From Herpetosiphon giganteus (GTDB lineage: Bacteria > Chloroflexota > Chloroflexia > Chloroflexales > Herpetosiphonaceae), in assembly GCF_016907925.1 (NCBI RefSeq), contig NZ_JAFBCZ010000032.1, positions 1 through 64,000 on the forward strand: a stretch of 64,000 nt of DNA, written 5' to 3'. A program made the translations under genes and the position numbers. Positions 51,548 to 60,297 of this stretch are shown here, piece by piece. Position 1 is the first letter of the stretch. Each line of letters opens with the position of its first letter. The notes below the pieces were generated by a model. That model worked only from the letters and a program-made list of their open reading frames with translations. It was not told the DNA's origin and did not search any database.

Positions 51548-52855
51548 GTGGCCGTTCAAGTTTGGATTGGCGAAAAGCCCGAACACCCTAATGAGCGCAA
51601 AGCAATTATTGCCTTAGCCAACGGTCTCGACCGATTGGAAGGCCTATATGTCATGCTGGCGAATTTTAGCGTCGGTGGCCATACCATTGACCTTGTGGTG
51701 TTGAAGAACGATGCAGTCTTTATTGTCGAAATGAAGCACTGCGATGGCAAGGTTTATGGTTCGGTCAATGGCCGCTGGAAGGTTGTCAGCAGCTCAGGTT
51801 CGGTCAAATGGCTCAATCAAGGCCGCAAAAATCCCTATAATCAAGTGATTGCCTATTACTATGCGGTGCGGAATTTCTTGCACGACCATCAGCACGAGAT
51901 TATGTCGGAGCAAAAGGCTAGCCAAACCGATTTTCGCGCCTGCAAGCGCCTAATCGTGATCTCGCCTATTTTGGAGCGCGGCTCGGAAATTCATCTCGAT
52001 TGGCGGGTGAACGTCAAAGGCTTGGATGAATTACCAACTCACTTGGTCACCGAACGCACCGACGAAATTAGCTTCACCGATGAGGAAATGCTCAAAATTC
52101 CGCGTTTGCTGAATTGCTCGATTTGGGAAGAAGTGAATCAATTGGTGGCTGGGGTTATGCCAGCGTGGGATGATACGCCCTCTGATCCGCCGCCGCCAGT
52201 CGTCGTGCCTGAGCCAATTGTTGTGCCAGAGCCAGTCGTCGCGCCAGCGTTACCCAAAACATGGCAACAACGAGTGCGCGATAGTTCGCTGCGCACTCGA
52301 TTCAATGTGTTGGGTTGGGCGGTTATCTCGCTCTTGTTGATTTTGGTGCTGGTGCAGGGCCGCAATATTACGATTATCTCAAATGCGCCAACACCTGAGA
52401 TCTATGGCACAATTCCGGTTCCGGCGGCTTCGCCAACCCCAAGCGGCTGTATTACGACCTTTGGCCAGACCATTCGCAAAGCCCGCGATCCGGTTTCCTA
52501 TCAATGGTATACGATCGATAGTCGCGCCAGCGAAGAGGCCTATGTGGCAGTAACCCTTGATCGGGTGCAATTTTGCGCCGATCAGATTGTGCTGCATTGG
52601 AGTGTGCGCAATACCACCCCTGGCATCGTGCAATTGGGCCTGACGAATAATAATATTGCGGTCAGCGATACCAGCGGCATTGTCTATCGTTTGCGCGAAG
52701 AACGCCAAACCATCCGCGTGCGCAACGGCAAAATGAGCACCGGCACGGCAACGATTCCACGCTCGGTCAATTCAAACGCCAACACCTTGACCATCGAATT
52801 GCTCAGCGAGCCATTTGGCGGCCAATTATGGACGGTGCAAGTACCCAAAAAATGA
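51548..52855 (+). CDS. NERD nuclease-domain protein with membrane segment and external domain
   Basis: A 435-residue protein starting at GTG 51548, with AGGGAG about 7 bases upstream; 34 earlier codons lack support. Residues about 10-130 form a NERD domain with PD-(D/E)xK-type residues D48 (HTIDLVVL), E61 and K63 (VFIVEMKH). A helical region follows, then a Pro/Val linker, one membrane helix near 255-278 (VLGWAVISLLLILVLV) and an extracytoplasmic beta-rich domain of about 130 residues resembling DUF4352-type folds. A cytoplasmic nuclease tethered to a surface domain is an unusual mix. Its role (defence, DNA uptake or signalling) is not known. Confidence 0.78.
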   Translation: MAVQVWIGEKPEHPNERKAIIALANGLDRLEGLYVMLANFSVGGHTIDLVVLKNDAVFIVEMKHCDGKVYGSVNGRWKVVSSSGSVKWLNQGRKNPYNQVIAYYYAVRNFLHDHQHEIMSEQKASQTDFRACKRLIVISPILERGSEIHLDWRVNVKGLDELPTHLVTERTDEISFTDEEMLKIPRLLNCSIWEEVNQLVAGVMPAWDDTPSDPPPPVVVPEPIVVPEPVVAPALPKTWQQRVRDSSLRTRFNVLGWAVISLLLILVLVQGRNITIISNAPTPEIYGTIPVPAASPTPSGCITTFGQTIRKARDPVSYQWYTIDSRASEEAYVAVTLDRVQFCADQIVLHWSVRNTTPGIVQLGLTNNNIAVSDTSGIVYRLREERQTIRVRNGKMSTGTATIPRSVNSNANTLTIELLSEPFGGQLWTVQVPKK

Positions 52856-53254
52856 GAACATAGAGCATAGAGCATAGAGCATAGGAGTTGGGGATTGGGA
52901 GCGAGGGGTCAGCGATTAGGCTATTGGCTATTGGCTTTGGGCTAGAGTCGGATTAGTTAACGCAGAGGCGCAGAGAAATAATGGCTTTGGGCTATTGGGA
53001 AATCAATCTGAGGCGAAAAAACTTAACCTTCGTGCTCTTCGCGGTTTCAACTGTTGACCTTTGACTTAGGAGTCGGATTATTTAACGCAGAGGCGCAGAG
53101 AACCGATGGCTATTGGCAATCGGAACATATGATGATAAATGATTGCTGAATTCAATAGCCTACAGCCTATAGCCACACTAGCCTTCGCGCTCTTCGCGGT
53201 TTCAACTTTTTGACTTCTGACTTCTGACTTTTGACCTTTGCTTTTGACTTTACT
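52856..53254. repeat. 400-base mosaic of heptamer and companion repeats
   Basis: In order: GAGCATA heptamers (52857-52882); GGCTATT heptamers (near 52918-52945); AGTCGGATTAGTTAACGCAG with AGGCGCAGAG (to 52976); CTCTTCGCGGTTTCAAC; a second AGTCGGATTA...AACGCAGAGGCGCAGAG (to 53100); CTCTTCGCGGTTTCAAC again; TTTGACT/TCTGACT heptamers running up to the recD2 start codon. No gene is supported. Confidence 0.8.
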
Positions 53255-55420
53255 ATGGCACAACTAACTGGCAACTTAGAACGCATCACCTATCGCTCGG
53301 AAGAAACGGGATATACCGTGGCGCGGTTAAAAGCCCAAGGTCAGCGCAGCGTGATTACGATTGTTGGGCGCTTGCCCGATGTGCAAGTGGGCGAAAGTTT
53401 GCAACTCGAAGGCGAATGGACAGAGCATCGCACCCATGGGCGGCAATTTGAGGTCAGTAGCTATCAGACCACCCGCCCAACTGGCAACGAAAGTATTGTG
53501 CGCTATTTGGCCTCTGGATTATTGCCTGGCATCGGCCCAGTTAATGCCCAACGCATCGCCGATACCTTTGGCGAGGCAACTCTCGATGTGCTCGACCAAA
53601 CGCCCGAACGCTTGCGCGAAGTCAAAGGCTTGGGCACCAAGAAAATCGCCGCAATTATCGCCGCGTGGCAGGAGCAACGCTCAATCAAGGCCTTGTTGGA
53701 ATTAGGCCAAGCAGTTGGGCTGACCACAGGTTTGGCGTTGCGCATTTTTCGCCATTACGGCGAGCAAGCCAGCCAAGTCGTGCAGCACGACCCCTATCGC
53801 CTAGCCTTGGAAATTGAGGGCATTGGGTTTCCAACCGCCGACCAAATTGCCCAAGCCTTGGGCGTAGCTCGCGATGCGCCAAGTCGGGTGATTGCAGGCT
53901 TGCGCTATACACTCGGTACAGTTGCCAACAGCGAAGGCCATTGTGCCCTGCCCCAAGCAGCATTAATCGAGCAAACTCAAGCGATTTTGGAATTGCCGCG
54001 GAGCTTGATTGCTGAACAATTGACGCTTGCAACTGAAGCGGTCTTGTTGGTGCTTGATGGCGATTTGGTTTATTTGCCAGCCTATTATCATGCCGAAACT
54101 GAATTGGCCGCCAACTTGCAACGCTTGCAACAATTGCCCAGCGCAATTCAATTGCGTTTCAAGCAGCAAAGCGATGCAATTATTCTACGCCAATTGCATA
54201 ATGCCAATTTCGATTTGAGCCAACGCCAAGCAGAAGCAGTGCTCGCCGTGTTGCGCTCAAAAGTGGTGTTGCTGACTGGCGGGCCTGGCACTGGCAAAAC
54301 AACGACCGTGCAGGCGATTTTGGCTTTGTTGCAACAGGTTGGGTTGCGCACAATTTTGGCCGCACCAACTGGCCGTGCCGCTCGCCGCCTTGGCGAAACG
54401 ACCAATCATCCAGCTGCCACGCTGCATCGCACCTTGGAATATGCTGGCGGCGTTGGCAACGACCGCTGGGGCCGCAACGAGCACAATCCCTTAGCCGCCG
54501 ATTTGGTGGTTATTGACGAAACTTCAATGCTTGATATTTTGTTGGCGCATCATGTGGTTAAGGCCTTGGCTCCAACCACACATTTGCTTTTGGTTGGCGA
54601 CCCCGATCAATTGCCAGCGGTTGGGGCTGGTGCGGTATTGCGCGATTTATTAGCGAGCAACAGCATCACCACCGTGCATTTGGATACGATTTTTCGCCAA
54701 GCAGCCGATAGCCAAATTATCACCAATGCCCATGCGATCAATCAAGGCGAACTGCCGAGCGTCAATCGCGGCGATTTTTATTGGTTTCCGCGCAGCAACC
54801 CTGCCGAATGTAGCGCGATGATTGTTGAGTTGTTGACAACCCGCATTCCGCGCCAATTTCCCCAATTCGATCCCTTGCGCGATATTCAAGTTTTGGCGGC
54901 AACCCATCGCGGCGCTGCGGGTGTGCTCGAACTCAATAGCCAACTGCAGGCTGCACTCAATCCAGCCATGCCAAATCTGCAAGAAGCAACCCTTGCAGGA
55001 ACCCTCTTTCGCGAAGGCGATCGGGTGATTCAGACCCGCAACAATTATGATCTCGATGTGAGCAACGGCGATTTGGGGCTAATTCAAACAATCGACCACG
55101 ATCAACGCACCGTCAGCGTCTATTTTGATGATACGCGCACGGTGGTCTATCAATGGAATGAATTTGATGAAGTGGCCTTGGCCTATGCGATTAGCGTGCA
55201 TAAAGCCCAAGGCTCGGAATACCCCGTGGTGATTGTGCCAATGTTGCGCTATTACAATGTGCTGCTCAATCGACCATTGCTGTATACGGCAATTACCCGC
55301 GCCCGCCAATTAGTAATTTTGACTGGCGATTGGCAAGCGGTCGAGTTTGCCATCGCCCAGCGCCGCAGCATCCAACGCATTACTGGGCTGATGCAGCGGT
55401 TTACAGAACATAGAGCATAG
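53255..55420 (+). CDS. recD2: RecD2-family DNA helicase
   Basis: A 721-residue 5'-3' SF1B helicase acting alone rather than in RecBCD. An N-terminal OB-like segment (LTGNLERITYRSEETGYTVARL) is followed by helix-hairpin-helix motifs (LPGIGPVNAQRIAD, KGLGTKKIAAIIA). Walker A is LTGGPGTGKTTT, Walker B VVIDETSML, motif III LLVGDPDQLPAVGAGAVL, and the C-terminal motifs are AYAISVHKAQGSEYP and LYTAITRARQLV. The start is the ATG at 53255, directly after heptamer repeats and with no clear Shine-Dalgarno. The last codons (TEHRA-stop) are made of GAACATAGAGCATAG heptamers. Confidence 0.94.
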   Translation: MAQLTGNLERITYRSEETGYTVARLKAQGQRSVITIVGRLPDVQVGESLQLEGEWTEHRTHGRQFEVSSYQTTRPTGNESIVRYLASGLLPGIGPVNAQRIADTFGEATLDVLDQTPERLREVKGLGTKKIAAIIAAWQEQRSIKALLELGQAVGLTTGLALRIFRHYGEQASQVVQHDPYRLALEIEGIGFPTADQIAQALGVARDAPSRVIAGLRYTLGTVANSEGHCALPQAALIEQTQAILELPRSLIAEQLTLATEAVLLVLDGDLVYLPAYYHAETELAANLQRLQQLPSAIQLRFKQQSDAIILRQLHNANFDLSQRQAEAVLAVLRSKVVLLTGGPGTGKTTTVQAILALLQQVGLRTILAAPTGRAARRLGETTNHPAATLHRTLEYAGGVGNDRWGRNEHNPLAADLVVIDETSMLDILLAHHVVKALAPTTHLLLVGDPDQLPAVGAGAVLRDLLASNSITTVHLDTIFRQAADSQIITNAHAINQGELPSVNRGDFYWFPRSNPAECSAMIVELLTTRIPRQFPQFDPLRDIQVLAATHRGAAGVLELNSQLQAALNPAMPNLQEATLAGTLFREGDRVIQTRNNYDLDVSNGDLGLIQTIDHDQRTVSVYFDDTRTVVYQWNEFDEVALAYAISVHKAQGSEYPVVIVPMLRYYNVLLNRPLLYTAITRARQLVILTGDWQAVEFAIAQRRSIQRITGLMQRFTEHRA

Positions 55421-55570
55421 AGCATAGAACATAGGCGCTGAGGATCGGTAATTGGGGGTTGGGGTTGGCTATGGGCTATCGGCAAATAATCAAAAGTAAT
55501 CTGTGGCTAAAAAACTTACCCTTTAGCCAAAAGCCGATAGCCTATAGCCTCATAACAACTCAGCTCTAAA
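55407..55570. repeat. Heptamer repeats running out of recD2
   Basis: GAACATAGAGCATAGAGCAT begins inside recD2 and continues past its stop, followed by GGCTATGGGCTATCGG and GCCGATAGCCTATAGCC text. The 308-base gap to the next gene holds this and the promoter at 55662, with no other gene. Confidence 0.75.
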
Positions 55571-55661
55571 CTCGATAGACAAAGCCCAAGAATCGCGTAT
55601 GCTAAAGCAGATCAGCCAATTTAGGGTCTGTTTTTAGGTTTTTGCTCACAGTTTGGGGCGT

Positions 55662-55667
55662 ATAATG
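55662..55667 (+). promoter_or_regulatory. Consensus -10 box of the DUF983 gene
   Basis: A perfect TATAAT 61 bases upstream of the start codon. The best -35 candidate (TTGCTC) is too close, so support comes only from the -10. Confidence 0.4.
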
Positions 55668-55728
55668 CGCTTAACTGGAGTTTTGTAGTGGACGATGTGC
55701 CAGCGTTGTCACATCAGTAAGGAACATC

Positions 55729-56100
55729 ATGGGAAACTTTCTTTTAGCAATGCTGCGTGGCTTTATTGGGCGTTGCCCGTTGTGCGGCAAGGGTAAGCTG
55801 TTTCGCAGTTATTACGATATTCACCCAAATTGTAGCGTTTGCGGCGTTGGCTACGAGGCCACGGGCAATCAAAGCACTGGGGCAATGGGCATTAATATTG
55901 TGCTCACCATCTTTTTGGGCTTTATTGGCGGCATTTTCTTGGTAATTTATGCCAGCGACCAGCTGATGATGGGCTTATTGGCCTTGCTGGTTGTCATGTC
56001 GATTTTTCATATTATCTTCTATCGCTTTGCGCGTGGCCTGTGGCTGGGCCTGATGGTCGCAACTGGCGACCTTGAAACTGGCAAAGACGAACGCGGCTAA
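55729..56100 (+). CDS. DUF983 membrane protein
   Basis: A 123-residue protein. An N-terminal zinc-ribbon-like CPLC...CSVC (RCPLCGKGKLF, NCSVCGVGYEA) is followed by two membrane helices (about 52-74 and 78-104). This is the DUF983 family, in other bacteria often encoded near cytochrome oxidase genes, though none is present here. AAGGA lies 6 bases before the ATG. The gene is monocistronic, followed by a strong hairpin. Confidence 0.82.
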   Translation: MGNFLLAMLRGFIGRCPLCGKGKLFRSYYDIHPNCSVCGVGYEATGNQSTGAMGINIVLTIFLGFIGGIFLVIYASDQLMMGLLALLVVMSIFHIIFYRFARGLWLGLMVATGDLETGKDERG

Positions 56101-56111
56101 AATAAAGAATG

Positions 56112-56151
56112 AACAATGCGGGATGAATATGTATATTCATCCCGCATTGTT
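56112..56151. terminator. Bidirectional terminator hairpin
   Basis: AACAATGCGGGATGAATAT and its exact reverse complement are separated by 2 bases: a perfect 19-bp inverted repeat between convergent genes, flanked by TGTT and AAAG. Confidence 0.75.
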
Positions 56152-56152
56152 G

Positions 56153-56980
56153 TTATTGCTCACAGCCAACGCGATAGGCATCTAGCTCACGATTCTTGAG
56201 CATGGCATTAATTCCCAATTGGCGGGCTTGCGGGCAAAATTGGCTGGTTTGCGCCCCAGTATCAGTGTATTCAATGGCAAAAACTGGCTTGCCAGCAGCA
56301 ATAAATGGGCTTAATTCGTCACACCAGCCTTGATCAAAACAATCCTCGGTTAAGGCCCAATCGTAGTATGCCAGCAACTCGCCAACTTGCTCGGAATCAT
56401 TTTTGAGGCCAATCGATAAGCCTCGGCTATGGGCTTCGTTGGCCAGCCAGCGATTGTAGGCCAATTGATCATTGGCGTTCAGGGGAAAGCCAGTTGGGTT
56501 TTGGTAGCCATTGATATTATCTGGCTCGATGCCATCAAAACCTTTGCTTTTGCATTCGTCCATGCGCGCCCGCATAATCGGCGCAAGCAGCTCGATTTGG
56601 CGAATATCAAGCCATTTTTCACCAGGCCAACCCTCATAATCGTTGCCCAACACGCTGCTTGGAAACGCATTGGCATCAGATCGCCAATCTTCCCATGCGC
56701 CAACATTGATATAGCACACAACCTTGCGGCCTTGGCTATGCAATTGGCTCACGGTTGCGCTGCTCGTATCAAACAAATCCAAATCATACACAGTTACAGC
56801 ATGGGAAAGATCAAGCGGCATGCCATTAAATTGCAATTGCATGGTCGAATTAACCGCTGGTTGCCACCACGCATTGTGCTGAGCAATTGGCACAAATGCC
56901 CGTTGGCTCAGTGGCCGCGCGAAAAGCACCGTTACCAATACCAACCCCAAGCCAAGCCCAATTAACCAAAAGCGCCGCAT
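56153..56980 (-). CDS. GH114-like (TM1410-type) secreted glycoside hydrolase
   Basis: A 275-residue exported or anchored barrel protein. A signal/anchor spans residues 3-22 (FWLIGLGLGLVLVTVLFA). The GH114-type features are present: YDLDLFDTS, GRKVVCYINVGAWEDWR, YEGWPGEKWLDI, FDGIEPDNINGY and IGLKND. The family includes endo-alpha-1,4-polygalactosaminidase, so an aminosugar polymer is a plausible substrate. The ATG at 56980 has GAGG 5 bases upstream and lies just after the stop of the glycosyltransferase gene, so the two are co-expressed. Confidence 0.85.
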   Translation of the reverse strand: MRRFWLIGLGLGLVLVTVLFARPLSQRAFVPIAQHNAWWQPAVNSTMQLQFNGMPLDLSHAVTVYDLDLFDTSSATVSQLHSQGRKVVCYINVGAWEDWRSDANAFPSSVLGNDYEGWPGEKWLDIRQIELLAPIMRARMDECKSKGFDGIEPDNINGYQNPTGFPLNANDQLAYNRWLANEAHSRGLSIGLKNDSEQVGELLAYYDWALTEDCFDQGWCDELSPFIAAGKPVFAIEYTDTGAQTSQFCPQARQLGINAMLKNRELDAYRVGCEQ

Positions 56981-56982
56981 CG

Positions 56983-59028
56983 CTACCTCACTACTTCGAC
57001 CCAATCGAGCACAATTCCAAGCTGACGTTGGTCGCTCGCTGGTTGCCATGGTTGGGCCAAAATTTCAATGTGCCGTTCATGCTCGCTGGCAGCGAGCGGT
57101 ATCTGTAGCACTCGCCAATCAGCTTCAAGCTCAGCGACCTGCACACATTGGGCCGCCGCAACACAAATTTGCAGCTTTGCCGCTGGGGCCTCAACAGGCC
57201 GTGGATTAGACAAGCGTAAGCGTAACATTGTTGCTTTACCAGCTGGCAAACGAAGCTTAGCCTTGGCCAGCGACCAGCGCGCGCTACTATCTGCCAAGCT
57301 TTCAGCGGGATAAAAGCCGTCAATTAAGCCAATATCCAAGCCAGCACCCACGTCGATCCAATGCTCAGCTGGCCGATCGGCTGCCTGCCATGCCGTCGCC
57401 AACAAGCTGCTGCTATCAACATACTGATTGGCCCATGCTTCGCTGGCAGCAGTCTGATCGCCCTGTTCAAGCAAATATTGGCCTAGGCGATAATGGGCCA
57501 AGGGATAATCGTGATTATGATTGGTTGCGGCAAGATAGGCTTCGAGGGCTGCATCTGGTTGGCCAAATTGCGCTTTGATTTCGGCAAAAGCCAACCAACT
57601 ATCTGCTGAGGGCAAAATGCTGAGCGCCTTTAAACTAGCAGCCTCTGCTTGCGGCAAATTGCCAGCAGCGAGCGCTTGATCGGCGCGCCAATCCCACCAA
57701 CCACGCTGAACTTGTTGTTGCAGCAATTGCCACGGCGAATGATCGATAATCACACAACCAATAATTAACCCCAGCGCAGTTGCCGCCAAGCGCTGCCAAA
57801 GTGGCGTATTCATACGTAATTTTGCCAAGCAAAATGCTGCATAAATCAGCATAATTGGCCAGAAAAACTGGCGATAACGGGCCTCGCCATGGGTAAACAT
57901 TGTGCTACCAACGATATAGCCAACCCACAGCAGCCCCAACCACCAACGATCATCACGCGGCGCACGTGCAAAGCCCCACAGCGCCAAAATTACGCAAGCG
58001 ATATACCAAAAATCATCGAAAATCAAAGCCACAAGGAGGTAGGGCAAGGCCACGTCGCTATAATAATTGGCTTGCAGAAAGCGATCTTCAATTGGCTTGA
58101 TACGCCACAGATAGACGGTGTTTGTCCATGGCTTGCGGGCCAAAATGCTCGGGTTAGCCGCCAACAATTCGCGACCACGGGCCGAAGCATAATCGGCGCG
58201 TTCAGCAGGATTCGGAATGGCAGCAAGGATTGTGTTGATTTCGCTTAGCTCAAGTGGCGGCTCGCTGAAGGCCCAAAGATTATAGGCAAAGCCAGTTTCA
58301 ACCGTGATGAGGCGACCGTAGGCCAGCCAATTGCGCAGCGACCATGGCGCAATGACCGCGCAGGCGACCAAGCCCAAGGCCAAGCCATGCTGCACACTGC
58401 GCCAACCCCGCCAATTCCACCACATCCAGCCAATCAGTACTGGCAAAAAGGCCAGTGGCAACGAGCGGGTCAAAATTGTTAGGCCAATTGTTAAGCCTGC
58501 GAACAAGGCAAAGCGTAATTGCTTGCTGCGCTGCCAACGCAAAATCAGCAACAAACTGCTGGCCCATAGCACATTCCACAGCGTTTCGCTCATCCATAAA
58601 TTGGCGAAGGTGGCGAAAGTCAGCAAACCACTCGCCAAGCCAGCTGTCCAAAGGCCAACTTTTTCGGCGTGGGCCTGATCGCCAGCCCATTCGCGCCCAA
58701 GCAACCACAGCAACCACACGTGCAATACGCTCAGCCCAAGATTAAACAAGAGCGCAATTTGGGGATCGTTATTGCTCAACCAGAGGGTTGCAGCCAAATA
58801 CAATGGATAGAGCGGCGCACGCAACCATGGATACGAATCGTAAAAACGCCAGCCATTGCCAGCCAACAAATCGCGTGCTACCGCAAGATATTCAACTTCG
58901 TCATTGGCTGGTTGATGGCTTGGCAAGAGCCATAACGCCAAACGCACCGCCGCCGCCCCAACCAGCAAAAGAATTAATATGAGTCGATAGCGACTGGTTG
59001 TCGGCCACCAACGAAAACGTTTATCCAT
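56983..59028 (-). CDS. GT39-like membrane glycosyltransferase with TPR and C-terminal beta domain
   Basis: A 681-residue protein. About ten membrane helices (residues 15-430) form a GT-C-type domain with the acidic motif NDEVEYLAVARDLLAG in the first external loop and YPWLRAPLYPLYLAATL next, as in PMT/ArnT-like transferases. A TPR segment (about 455-540: PQAEAASLKALSILPSADS, DAALEAYLAATNHNHDY) is followed by a beta-rich C-terminal domain. GT-C enzymes use lipid-linked sugars outside the membrane. The neighbour is a GH114-like hydrolase, so a surface polysaccharide or glycoprotein pathway is likely. The ribosome-binding site is weak. Confidence 0.8.
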   Translation of the reverse strand: MDKRFRWWPTTSRYRLILILLLVGAAAVRLALWLLPSHQPANDEVEYLAVARDLLAGNGWRFYDSYPWLRAPLYPLYLAATLWLSNNDPQIALLFNLGLSVLHVWLLWLLGREWAGDQAHAEKVGLWTAGLASGLLTFATFANLWMSETLWNVLWASSLLLILRWQRSKQLRFALFAGLTIGLTILTRSLPLAFLPVLIGWMWWNWRGWRSVQHGLALGLVACAVIAPWSLRNWLAYGRLITVETGFAYNLWAFSEPPLELSEINTILAAIPNPAERADYASARGRELLAANPSILARKPWTNTVYLWRIKPIEDRFLQANYYSDVALPYLLVALIFDDFWYIACVILALWGFARAPRDDRWWLGLLWVGYIVGSTMFTHGEARYRQFFWPIMLIYAAFCLAKLRMNTPLWQRLAATALGLIIGCVIIDHSPWQLLQQQVQRGWWDWRADQALAAGNLPQAEAASLKALSILPSADSWLAFAEIKAQFGQPDAALEAYLAATNHNHDYPLAHYRLGQYLLEQGDQTAASEAWANQYVDSSSLLATAWQAADRPAEHWIDVGAGLDIGLIDGFYPAESLADSSARWSLAKAKLRLPAGKATMLRLRLSNPRPVEAPAAKLQICVAAAQCVQVAELEADWRVLQIPLAASEHERHIEILAQPWQPASDQRQLGIVLDWVEVVR

Positions 59029-59062
59029 GCAATCAGCCAACCTATTCCAAGATCGTGCAGCA

Positions 59063-59800
59063 TTATTGATCAAGTTGTTGGAGTACGTCTAGCGCCGCTT
59101 GCACCGTTTGTTTGTGCTGCTCTGCATGGTCGATTGTGGCTGGCCGATCGCCTGCTTGCTCGCCATACCAGCCAAATTGAGCATGATTGCCGCCCTGAAT
59201 TTCGACCCACTTGGTCGTGGCAGGCATCAAGGGGCGGGCTGCGTCAATGTCAGCCAAGGTTGCCAAGCCATCATTGCTGGCGTAAATCATGGCACTCACA
59301 AGCTGGCGATCAGCCAGATTGTTCGAGGCTGTGGGGTAAGCAGCCAAGAGAATCAAGCCATCGATGGACTCGGCATGCTCATAGCTATATTTGGCAGCCA
59401 TCGCCCCACCCAACGAATGGCCGCCAATCGCCCAATGTTCAATATTCGGATAAGCTGCAAGCACCGCATCGGCACGATTGGAGCCAAAAATCGCCATATT
59501 CAGCGGCATTGGCACAATCACCACCAAATAGCCATTTTGCGCCAATTCGTGGGCCATGGGCGCATAGGCGGCTGCTGCAACCCGCGCCCCAGGGTAAAAA
59601 ACAAAGCCGGTTGTGGGCGCAGTGGTTGGCTCAAAAATCAGCCAATCGCCCTGGGTAACCGTAACCTGTTGATCAGACACCAATGCCGCAGTTGCGGTAG
59701 ACATTGGTTCTGCGGCCATGCTTGCCCAAAACACAAATCCAAGCCCAAACAGCACAATAATCGCCAGCAAACCAAAGGCAATCCGTTTAATAATTCTCAT
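59063..59800 (-). CDS. Membrane-anchored alpha/beta hydrolase
   Basis: A 245-residue protein with an N-terminal anchor (about 5-25) and an alpha/beta-hydrolase domain. The oxyanion region is VFYPGARVAAAAY, the nucleophile elbow GGHSLGGAMAAKY, the Asp may lie in ASNDGLAT, and the His in GGNHAQFG. This is the alpha/beta_hydrolase_5 type seen in many Gram-positives; substrate unknown. The ATG at 59800 has AGGAG 8 bases upstream. It lies 34 bases before the glycosyltransferase start on the same strand, so it may head that operon. Confidence 0.82.
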   Translation of the reverse strand: MRIIKRIAFGLLAIIVLFGLGFVFWASMAAEPMSTATAALVSDQQVTVTQGDWLIFEPTTAPTTGFVFYPGARVAAAAYAPMAHELAQNGYLVVIVPMPLNMAIFGSNRADAVLAAYPNIEHWAIGGHSLGGAMAAKYSYEHAESIDGLILLAAYPTASNNLADRQLVSAMIYASNDGLATLADIDAARPLMPATTKWVEIQGGNHAQFGWYGEQAGDRPATIDHAEQHKQTVQAALDVLQQLDQ

Positions 59801-60001
59801 AGCGCGAACTCCTGAATGCAATTCAGTTTCATTGTACGCACAATGTATACGCTAGGATGAGAACATAGAGCAAAGAACATAGAGCGTAGATGTACTGGTT
59901 TATTGGATTAACAACAGCAGTATTCCAAGGGTCGGTTTTTGCTGTCCCCCACCTATCCGCAGATTCATCAATGGATGCCGTTTGATCGCGGATTGTCATT
60001 G

Positions 60002-60068
60002 AGGGGGTGCAGGGGGATTAAAGCCCCCTGCGTTTCCCGCCTTGAGGCGGGACGGAAGGGTGGTGAAT
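60002..60068 (+). repeat. ~65-bp dispersed element, copy 2 (forward)
   Basis: AGGGGGTGCAGGGGGATTAA, then CCCCCTGCGTTTCCCGC, CTTGAGGCGGGACGGAAGGG, TGGTGAA. It contains internal inverted repeats (CAGGGGG/CCCCCTG; CCCGCCTTGAGGCGGG) that fold as two hairpins. Confidence 0.75.
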
Positions 60069-60176
60069 CGATGGAAAACCTTCCCTGCAATGGTTAAGGG
60101 ATGAACCAGTACCCATAGAGCATCGAACAGAGTTAGTGTCGTATTGGCTTGATTGCGCATGTAATCAGCAGTTGTA

Positions 60177-60185
60177 TGGTATAAT
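60177..60185 (+). promoter_or_regulatory. Extended -10 promoter of the unknown gene pair
   Basis: TGGTATAAT, a TGn-extended perfect -10 box, 112 bases upstream of the 52-residue gene. No good -35 is visible, as is usual for extended -10 promoters. Confidence 0.55.
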
Positions 60186-60297
60186 AGCCGTTACCGCATC
60201 GCCAAGATGGGGTCATAACCATTTGCGCCTACTGTAATGACTCTTTATTAGAACCATGCCCTAGCAATTTGGGGCTTGGTGGAGAACACAGACCGAT

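Larger units (their letters stand above)
59801..60297. other. Intergenic region with dispersed repeats
   Basis: About 500 bases. It holds a heptamer array (AACATAGAGCAAAGAACATA, 59857-59888), a ~65-base element matching 21921 in reverse (60002-60068), a short CATAGAGCATCGAACA, and the promoter at 60177. No gene is supported. Confidence 0.7.

Noticed and set aside
59099-59815. 238-residue plus-strand frame opposite the anchored hydrolase
   Set aside because: Shadow of a gene with a complete hydrolase triad; its composition (Cys, His, Arg, Gln rich) is not protein-like.
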